Shown: one piece after another, positions 58,913 to 64,000 of the stretch
Position numbering within the stretch: the first letter of the stretch is position 1
How the letters are laid out: each line of letters opens with the position of its first letter
Assembly (NCBI GenBank): GCA_023511295.1
Contig: JAIMBT010000007.1
Span: 83,020 to 147,019 of the forward strand
Source: Alicyclobacillus sp.
GTDB taxonomy: Bacteria; Bacillota; Bacilli; Alicyclobacillales; Alicyclobacillaceae
Length of the DNA: 64,000 nucleotides
Reading direction: 5' to 3'
Notes under the pieces: generated by a model
Databases searched by the model: none
What the model saw: the letters and a program-made list of their open reading frames with translations, nothing else
Told to the model about the DNA's origin: nothing
Translations under genes and position numbers: made by a program

Positions 58913-60475
58913 CTATCGCTGCGGCGACGCCGTTTCGGGGACCATTCGAGCGGGCTGAACGCCCAAAACCTGCAGCACGGCACCTGCCTTATGACCGCAC
59001 TCCTGCCACTCCTGCGTCGGGTCGCTGTCCGCCACGATGCCGGCTCCCACCTGCACGTAGTACGTGTCTCGCCACTCGATCACGGTCCGAATCACGATGG
59101 CCGTGTTGGCGTTGGCGTCGAAATCGACCATGCCAATCAGGCCCCCGTACGGACCGCGGCGCAGCGTCTCCAATTCGTCGATGATCTCCATCGCCCGGAT
59201 CTTCGGCGCCCCCGACAGCGTGCCCGCTGGGAACGTCGCGAGCAGCGCTTCAAAGACGCTGACATCCTCTCGCAGCTCTCCGGTGACGTCGGACACCAAG
59301 TGAAACAGGTGCGAGTACGCCTCCACGTGCATCAGGTCGCGAACGCGGACCGTGCCCGTCTTACAGACCCGCCCAAGGTCGTTCCGACACAGGTCGACGA
59401 GCATCACATGCTCGGCGCGCTCCTTCTCATCGCGCGCCAATGCTTCCCGTTTCGCCAGGTCCTCTGCCGGCGTCTGTCCCCGGCCTTTCGACGTGCCCGC
59501 AATCGGCTTCATCTCGGCGACGCCGTGGACCGCCCGGAATTGCACCTCCGGACTCGCACCGAAGATCCGCATGTCCGGATACTCCCCGATGAACATGTAC
59601 GGCGACGGGTTCACCCGCCGCAGCGCATCGTAAACGAGGTACGGGTGGCGGCGTTTTTGCACACGCATCCGCTTCGACAACACCACTTGAAAAATGTCTC
59701 CGGCCGCGATGTAGGCCCGCGCCCGGCGGACGCTGTCCTCAAACTGCGCTTGCGAGATGTCGTCGAGAGCGCCGACGGGGCTTTCCGGTTCAGCGCCCGC
59801 GCCTGCTTCAGCCAGCGTTTGCAGCAGGCGCGCTGCAGCGGACGGTCCATCTCGTTCGACCAGCGCGCGGACAGCCGCCACGTCCGCAGCCAAGGTGGTG
59901 TAGGTGGCCGGATCGACCACCGCTTGTAGAGACGCCAAACCATCGTGAACACGCGCCTCGCCACCGACCAGGTGTACGACGACAGCGTGTACCTGCAGTC
60001 GAATGTCGGGTAGACCGCGGTCGTCGCGTGTCGTCTTCGGCAACTGCTCAAGGTAGTGAACTCCGTCGTACCCGATGTATCCGAGAAACCCGGCCGAAAA
60101 CGGCTCCCGCGCCGGACCGTTGGCCTGGTAGAGCGACTGCATGAGCCGGCGCAGATGCTCGAGCAGAGCCATCGGGGCGTGCGTGTACACGGCGACCGGT
60201 GGCCCCAGCACGCAGGGCGCCACGGACGTCTCCTCTGCGGGGTCGACCGCCTGGATGCCGAGGGCCGACAACCCGCCCACCAGGTACTCGGCCAATCCCG
60301 GAGTCGCGAACAGCCGCGTCACCCCGTCTTTCACCTGAACCTCGAGAACCGGTACCCCGCCGACGAGACTCATCTGATATTGGGACTCGGTTTCCGCCCC
60401 CGCGTCGAGCAGGAATGCACGGCCCTCTCCCAGCTGCAAAACCATCTCCAGGTAGAGATCAAACGGATCCATCAT
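58913..60475 (-). CDS. trpE: Anthranilate synthase component I
   Basis: 520 residues, chorismate-binding enzyme. C-terminal catalytic motifs: IFQVVLSKR, PIAGTSKGRG (Ala in PIAGT is typical of TrpE; PabB usually has Lys), DEKERAEHVMLVDLCRNDLG, YSHLFHLVS, TLSGAPKIRAMEIIDELE and GxIGMVDF. Its ATG overlaps the trpG stop by 4 bases (ATGA), with GGAGG inside trpG. A dual anthranilate/aminodeoxychorismate role is possible because no trpDCFBA genes follow. Confidence 0.9.
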   Translation of the reverse strand: MMDPFDLYLEMVLQLGEGRAFLLDAGAETESQYQMSLVGGVPVLEVQVKDGVTRLFATPGLAEYLVGGLSALGIQAVDPAEETSVAPCVLGPPVAVYTHAPMALLEHLRRLMQSLYQANGPAREPFSAGFLGYIGYDGVHYLEQLPKTTRDDRGLPDIRLQVHAVVVHLVGGEARVHDGLASLQAVVDPATYTTLAADVAAVRALVERDGPSAAARLLQTLAEAGAGAEPESPVGALDDISQAQFEDSVRRARAYIAAGDIFQVVLSKRMRVQKRRHPYLVYDALRRVNPSPYMFIGEYPDMRIFGASPEVQFRAVHGVAEMKPIAGTSKGRGQTPAEDLAKREALARDEKERAEHVMLVDLCRNDLGRVCKTGTVRVRDLMHVEAYSHLFHLVSDVTGELREDVSVFEALLATFPAGTLSGAPKIRAMEIIDELETLRRGPYGGLIGMVDFDANANTAIVIRTVIEWRDTYYVQVGAGIVADSDPTQEWQECGHKAGAVLQVLGVQPARMVPETASPQR

Positions 60476-61056
60476 CGGACCGCCTCCTGTACGAACGCAG
60501 ACTGGGTGAGGAAGTTGCGCAACATCGACTTGCCGTGCGGGGTGAGGATGGACTCCGGATGGAACTGGACGCCGACCGCTCCGGTGGGACGGTGCCGCAT
60601 CGCCATGATGACCTCGTCGCACTCGGCCGTCACGGAGAAATCTGTCGGCAAACTGGCGCGGTCCACAATCAAGGAGTGGTACCGGGTCGCCTGAAACGGG
60701 CTCGGCACGCCGGCAAACAGGGGGTCGCCCGTATGCGTGACCAACGAGGTCTTCCCGTGCATCAAGTGCGGGGCCCGAACGACCCGGCCGCCGAACGCCT
60801 GGCCGAGGGCCTGGTGCCCGAGGCAGACGCCGAGGACCGGAATACGTCCGCTGAAGAAGCGGATAGCGTCCAGCGAGACGCCGGCCTCGTCCGGCGTACA
60901 AGGTCCCGGAGAGACCAGCAAGGCATCCGGGCGGAGTGCTTGCAGTTCCACCAAGGGCACGCGGTTGCGCCGCACCACGACATCGGCCCCGAGTTCCCCG
61001 CAGTACTGAACGAGGTTGTACGTGAAGGAGTCAAAGTTGTCAATCACCAAGAGCAC
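60472..61056 (-). CDS. trpG: Anthranilate synthase glutamine amidotransferase (TrpG/PabA)
   Basis: 194 residues, class I amidotransferase. DNFDSFTYNLVQY at the N-terminus, LLVSPGPCTP, nucleophile Cys in GVCLGHQ near 79, and His/Glu in VGVQFHPESI near 165. In Bacillus one such protein serves both tryptophan and folate synthesis. GTG at 61056 after AAGGTG. First gene of the pair, with a terminator in its 240-base leader. Confidence 0.93.
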   Translation of the reverse strand: MLLVIDNFDSFTYNLVQYCGELGADVVVRRNRVPLVELQALRPDALLVSPGPCTPDEAGVSLDAIRFFSGRIPVLGVCLGHQALGQAFGGRVVRAPHLMHGKTSLVTHTGDPLFAGVPSPFQATRYHSLIVDRASLPTDFSVTAECDEVIMAMRHRPTGAVGVQFHPESILTPHGKSMLRNFLTQSAFVQEAVR

Positions 61057-61070
61057 GGAAGGTCACACCT

Positions 61071-61092
61071 TTCAGCTCGGTTTCGAGCTGAA
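61071..61092 (-). other. Perfect hairpin next to the trpG ribosome binding site
   Basis: TTCAGCTCG (61071-61079) with 61084-61092, 4-base loop. On the minus strand it ends immediately before the AAGGTG that serves trpG, so folding could influence translation. Confidence 0.45.
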
Positions 61093-61112
61093 GCGGCAGA
61101 GGGGGGGCCCGC

Positions 61113-61158
61113 AAAAAAAGCCACAGTAGAACTGTGGCAAGCACGCGCGGTCACCCGT
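61113..61158 (-). terminator. Leader terminator of trpG with a T-box-like element
   Basis: Minus strand: GCCACAG (61138 to 61132), loop of 5, CTGTGGC, then seven T (61119-61113). Eight bases upstream is CGGGTGACCGCG (about 61146-61157), close to the T-box core GGGTGGNACCGCG but two bases short. Either a tRNA-sensing attenuator or simply the end of the upstream MFS operon, whose last stop is 160 bases away. Confidence 0.65.
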
Positions 61159-61298
61159 TTGGGTTCGTCCTCGGCTCCACTTCGCTCGCGACGCCGGCGG
61201 GCCCTCTCCATCCCGACCGGCCGGTCGCCACACCAACTTGCTCAGCTCATCTACCCTCCAGCTTACCCGCTGCCAAAGCCGCCGTCAATGGCCGGAGT

Positions 61299-62618
61299 TC
61301 ACAACGCACCGCCGTCCGCACCGATGGAGGACGATGCGGTCCCCTCCCCCACCACGAGCCCTTCGCGCCCGGTGGACCGAAACAAGGGCGTGAACCAACC
61401 GGCTATGAAAACACCGGTCTGGATGAGGCCACCGCACACGAATACCAGCGGCGCACCGAACATCTGCGCCAGCACGCCGCCGGCTGCAGAGCCCGCCGGC
61501 ATCGCCCCCCACACCACCATGCGGATGGCACTGCTCGCGCGACCGAGGAGGTGGTCCGGAATCACGGACTGCCGCAGGGTGACGGACTGCACGTTCCAGT
61601 TCACCCCGGCGAAACCGGTGAGGAAATTCACCGCCATCAGCGCCCACGCCCACGGAACGACGGCGTAGACGAACATCGGGACAACCTGCAGCGCGAGCGC
61701 CACAGCCATAATCGTCCCCATCCGCAAGCGACGGGAGATGAGTCCCGCGAGGATAGATCCGCTGACGGTGCCCACGCTGAAACTGGACATGACAAGCCCG
61801 ACCCAGTGCGCGGAGAGGTGGATGTCGTACTCCATGTGGTACATCATCACCGCGTTGAACGCGGCGTTGGCGAGGTTTCCGATCAAGGTGAACAAACTGA
61901 TAACCCGAATCAGCGGATGGTGCCAGACGTAGGCCAACCCTTCGCCCATCTGCCTGAGCATGGAAGGTCGCGGGTTGGCGGGCTGTGCCGGGACTGCACC
62001 CGCATCGCCGAGCGCGGGCTGTCCAGACGCCGGGTGCGCCGCCGAGAAGGGGCGTCGAATCAGCCACAGTGTGACGACCGAGAATGCGAACGACCCGCCA
62101 TCCAGCCACAGCGTGTTCGACGTTCCCAGCCAGCTGACGAGCGCGCCGGCGAGGGCCGGGCCCAGCATCTGGCTCGCCGACACGCCGGCCTGCAGCCCCG
62201 CGTTCGCCGCCTGCAACTGGGATCGCTCGACGACGTTCGGGAGACAGGCCACGTACGCAGCGTCGAAGACCGCGTTGCAAACCCCCATCAAAGCGAGTAC
62301 CCCATACAACTGGGCGATGGTGAGACCGCCAAGGGCGTGCGCGAGCGGAATGGACACCACCAACAAGAGCCGCGTGGAATCGGCGAACATCATAAGCGCC
62401 TTGCGGTTGAACCGGTCCGCATAGACACCGGCTGGCAAAGACGCGAGCAAGTACGGGACCATCTGCACGGCGAAGGCGAACCCCATCTGCATGGCGGACC
62501 TACTCATCTGCAGCAACAGCCAAGGCAGCGCAAAGCCGGTGATGGCGGAGCCAAATTCGGACACGGTCTGCCCGCCCATCAGCCAGACGAAATCGCGGTT
62601 GCGCCACAGGTTGGACAC
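61299..62618 (-). CDS. MFS efflux protein, DHA3-like
   Basis: 439 residues, about twelve helices. LWRNRDFVWLMGGQTVSEFGSAITGFALPW at the start and LPAGVYADRFNRK, then ANPRPSMLRQMGEGLAYVWHHPLIR between the halves, the layout of DHA3 (macrolide/drug) exporters. GTG at 62618 follows GAGGGGAG; the frame is open upstream but lacks a site. 61 bases downstream of the ArsR-type regulator gene, so probably a regulated exporter; substrate unknown. Confidence 0.85.
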   Translation of the reverse strand: MSNLWRNRDFVWLMGGQTVSEFGSAITGFALPWLLLQMSRSAMQMGFAFAVQMVPYLLASLPAGVYADRFNRKALMMFADSTRLLLVVSIPLAHALGGLTIAQLYGVLALMGVCNAVFDAAYVACLPNVVERSQLQAANAGLQAGVSASQMLGPALAGALVSWLGTSNTLWLDGGSFAFSVVTLWLIRRPFSAAHPASGQPALGDAGAVPAQPANPRPSMLRQMGEGLAYVWHHPLIRVISLFTLIGNLANAAFNAVMMYHMEYDIHLSAHWVGLVMSSFSVGTVSGSILAGLISRRLRMGTIMAVALALQVVPMFVYAVVPWAWALMAVNFLTGFAGVNWNVQSVTLRQSVIPDHLLGRASSAIRMVVWGAMPAGSAAGGVLAQMFGAPLVFVCGGLIQTGVFIAGWFTPLFRSTGREGLVVGEGTASSSIGADGGAL

Positions 62619-62679
62619 AGGAACTCCCCTCTCTACTCGGTGGTGCCGTAAGCCGTTGGCGGGCGTACGACTCGTCTGC

Positions 62680-63624
62680 TCACTCGGGCGACGCCCCCTC
62701 CAGGTAGGCGGACAGCGTTTCCGCCAACCGTTTGGGCACCGCACCGCGGCAACGGTAGACCATGTGCAGGCCGCTCTCGTTCGGACGCAAGGTGACGAGG
62801 CCGGCGGCGCGGAGCGCGACCAGGTGGTGGTGGACCGTGCCCTTGCTCAGGTTCACCGCTGCGACAATCTCCGTGAATGTCCGCGGCGAATCCGCGATAC
62901 AGCGCAGGATACGCAGGCGGCTCTCGTCCGCGAGGGCGCGGAATAGCCGCAGCAGCTCTGGCGACGGAGCACCCTCGTCCGCATTCGGCGGAGTCCAGGG
63001 ACTGGGGTAATACGTCACCTGGAGCGGGCCCCACTCAAAGTTCACGTTCCACGGAGACAGGTGATGTTGCGGGATGAGCACCAGTTGCGTGAGCCGCTCG
63101 AAGTCCATGTGCACCCCGCGCGTCGCCTCGAACACCGCCTCGTCCGGCCCTTGGGTAGGCAAAGCCGCCATGCGCGCCGCGGCGTCTTCAGACAGGTGGT
63201 GAAGGACGCAGGGGTCGAGATGGCGGAAATACGCAGTGTCCCACCTACGAAGCAGTGCTACGAGGCGGGACACTGCGGCGGCCCCATCGGAGCCTTCCAG
63301 GCGCGGGGCCGCGTGTGGGGTTCGGGCGTACAGGTCCGCCCAGTCCGAAGACGTCCGCGCCTCGAGCCAGTCCAGCCCCTCTGCAACGCTCGCACCGTCC
63401 GGCATGGCGAGGACCGCCGGCAAGAGCATGCCGTCGCTGAGCCAGCGCTTAACGTCACGGTGCTTTAGATCTGCCAGAACGTCCGGCGGCAGCGCCCCAC
63501 GCAGCTTGCGATGCCATTCCGCTCCCAGGTCGCTGGTCGTTCGAAAGGTTGGATCTACCCAGGCCCGCACACTACAGAGCAGCTCGTGAATCGGCGAGAA
63601 TCGGAACACGATTTGCGTCGGCAA
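62680..63624 (-). CDS. ArsR-family regulator with long N-terminal domain
   Basis: 314 residues. The DNA-binding part is at the C-terminus (about 225-305): LLRLFRALADESRLRILRCIADSPRTFTEIVAAVNLSKGTVHHHLVALRAAGLV, a winged helix of ArsR type. The first 215 residues form a Trp/His/Leu-rich domain starting VFRFSPIHELL, as in the DUF5937-like group. TTG start at 63624 with a weak GGTGATG site. Heads the operon with the MFS exporter, suggesting ligand-responsive control. Confidence 0.8.
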   Translation of the reverse strand: MPTQIVFRFSPIHELLCSVRAWVDPTFRTTSDLGAEWHRKLRGALPPDVLADLKHRDVKRWLSDGMLLPAVLAMPDGASVAEGLDWLEARTSSDWADLYARTPHAAPRLEGSDGAAAVSRLVALLRRWDTAYFRHLDPCVLHHLSEDAAARMAALPTQGPDEAVFEATRGVHMDFERLTQLVLIPQHHLSPWNVNFEWGPLQVTYYPSPWTPPNADEGAPSPELLRLFRALADESRLRILRCIADSPRTFTEIVAAVNLSKGTVHHHLVALRAAGLVTLRPNESGLHMVYRCRGAVPKRLAETLSAYLEGASPE

Positions 63625-63658
63625 GTTTCATCACCATCGAACTCATATAGATAGTTTG

Positions 63659-63686
63659 ATTGTAATCGAACACCTGGGAATGTCAA
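63659..63686 (-). promoter_or_regulatory. Strong promoter of the ArsR-MFS operon
   Basis: Minus-strand TTGACA (63681-63686), 16-base spacer, TACAAT (63659-63664). The motif ATCGAAC occurs on the plus strand on both sides (about 63636 and 63665), a possible operator. Confidence 0.7.
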
Positions 63687-63791
63687 TCCCTTGGCCTCGC
63701 CGACGCTGACGCACCAGGGCATCTCGACAGGCCGCCGTCAGCCACTGCACCTCGGAGGGATGGTACCCCTACAGCCTGTCCCGAGCACAAC

Positions 63792-63817
63792 AAAAAACAC
63801 CTGTTGAAACTCAACAG
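63792..63817 (-). terminator. Terminator of the tRNA-Asp/tRNA-Ile unit
   Basis: CTGTTGA (63801-63807) with TCAACAG (63811-63817), 3-base loop, then GTG and six T on the minus strand (63797-63792). Confidence 0.75.
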
Positions 63818-63827
63818 ATGCCTGCCT

Positions 63828-63904
63828 TGGTGGGCCCAGGAGGACTCGAACCACCGACCTCACGATTATCAGTCGTGCGCTCTAGCCAGCTGAGCTATGG
63901 GCCC
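63828..63904 (-). tRNA. tRNA-Ile(GAT)
   Basis: 77 bases including CCA. Acceptor GGGCCCA with TGGGCCC, anticodon loop CTGATAA, T-arm GGTTCGAGTCC. Confidence 0.95.
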
Positions 63905-63923
63905 TTGTATCGTTTTATAAAAC

Positions 63924-64000
63924 TGGCGGAGCTGACGGGATTCGAACCCGCGATCTCCTGCGTGACAGGCAGGCATGTTAGGCCTCTACACCACAGCTCC
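63924..64000 (-). tRNA. tRNA-Asp(GTC)
   Basis: 77 bases including CCA; the 5' G is the last base of the window. Acceptor GGAGCTG with CAGCTCC, anticodon loop CTGTCAC, T-arm GGTTCGAATCC. Further tRNAs may lie beyond the edge. Confidence 0.94.

Noticed and set aside
58913..60901. Extended trpE reading upstream of 60475
   Set aside because: The extra part is trpG in another frame; ATG at 60475 overlaps the trpG stop and has GGAGG.
1..64000. CRISPR arrays, insertion sequences, prophage
   Set aside because: No regularly spaced repeats, transposase, integrase or phage structural genes were found in any frame.

Overview
The window reads as a chromosomal segment of a GC-rich, endospore-forming Bacillota bacterium, most like the Alicyclobacillaceae and relatives. 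Supporting evidence: a B. subtilis-type division and cell-wall cluster (mraZ-rsmH-ftsL-pbpB-spoVD-murE-mraY-murD-ftsW/spoVE), bacillithiol synthesis (bshC), sporulation or germination genes (spoVD, a Ger(x)C lipoprotein, rsfA, a yng-type leucine-degradation operon), a meso-DAP type MurE, and strong GGAGG ribosome binding sites with many GTG and TTG starts. The genus assignment is inference. No prophage, insertion sequence or CRISPR array was seen.

Layout. 1-10.9 kb: dcw cluster on the minus strand, entering from a MraZ-type operator/promoter at about 10.88-10.94 kb and leaving the window inside ftsW/spoVE. 11.0-12.7 kb: bshC. 12.9-17.7 kb: five-gene operon (biotin carboxylase, biotin carrier, HMG-CoA lyase, enoyl-CoA hydratase, carboxylase beta) matching B. 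subtilis yngH-yngHB-yngG-yngF-yngE. 18-24.1 kb: an SDR reductase, an unknown Pro/Ala-rich protein, an orphan Ger(x)C, a cystathionine gamma-synthase/lyase family enzyme, RsfA and a secreted repeat protein. 24.2-26.6 kb: thiI and its cysteine desulfurase, overlapping by 4 bp. 26.7-29.7 kb: GAPDH, a tiny membrane peptide, a MidA-type methyltransferase and clpP. 29.8-35.3 kb: many small genes (DUF2892, IDEAL-domain, DUF3055, DUF1292, RicA, DedA).

35.4-49.5 kb is an amino-acid block: tRNA-Met and tRNA-Ser, lysC, argF-argG-argH, a glutamate synthase large subunit, a short N-acetylglutamate synthase-like GNAT, and argC-argB-argD. Sequences resembling the ArgR/AhrC operator lie at all three arg promoters: a perfect one at argC, a tandem pair 3 bp apart between gltB and the GNAT, and a degenerate one on the argF -10. 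This suggests one arginine regulon linking glutamate supply, the first acetylation step and the rest of the pathway. argJ is absent from the argC-argB junction.

49.6-64 kb: a short membrane protein, a CoA-binding protein, an amino-acid permease, an SRAP (HMCES-type) abasic-site protein, an MFS transporter, a polysaccharide deacetylase, the adaA-adaB alkylation response pair, tRNA-Arg, a LysR regulator divergent from a CysP-type sulfate permease, a trpG-trpE pair with a terminator in its leader, an ArsR-family regulator with an MFS exporter, and tRNA-Ile and tRNA-Asp ending exactly at base 64000.

The region is largely housekeeping. The most useful leads are regulatory (arg operators, MraZ direct repeats, trpG leader, mutually exclusive hairpins near 49.88 kb), enzymes missing a signature residue (isochorismatase fold without cysteine nucleophile, cysteine-free RicA) and unannotated short proteins.
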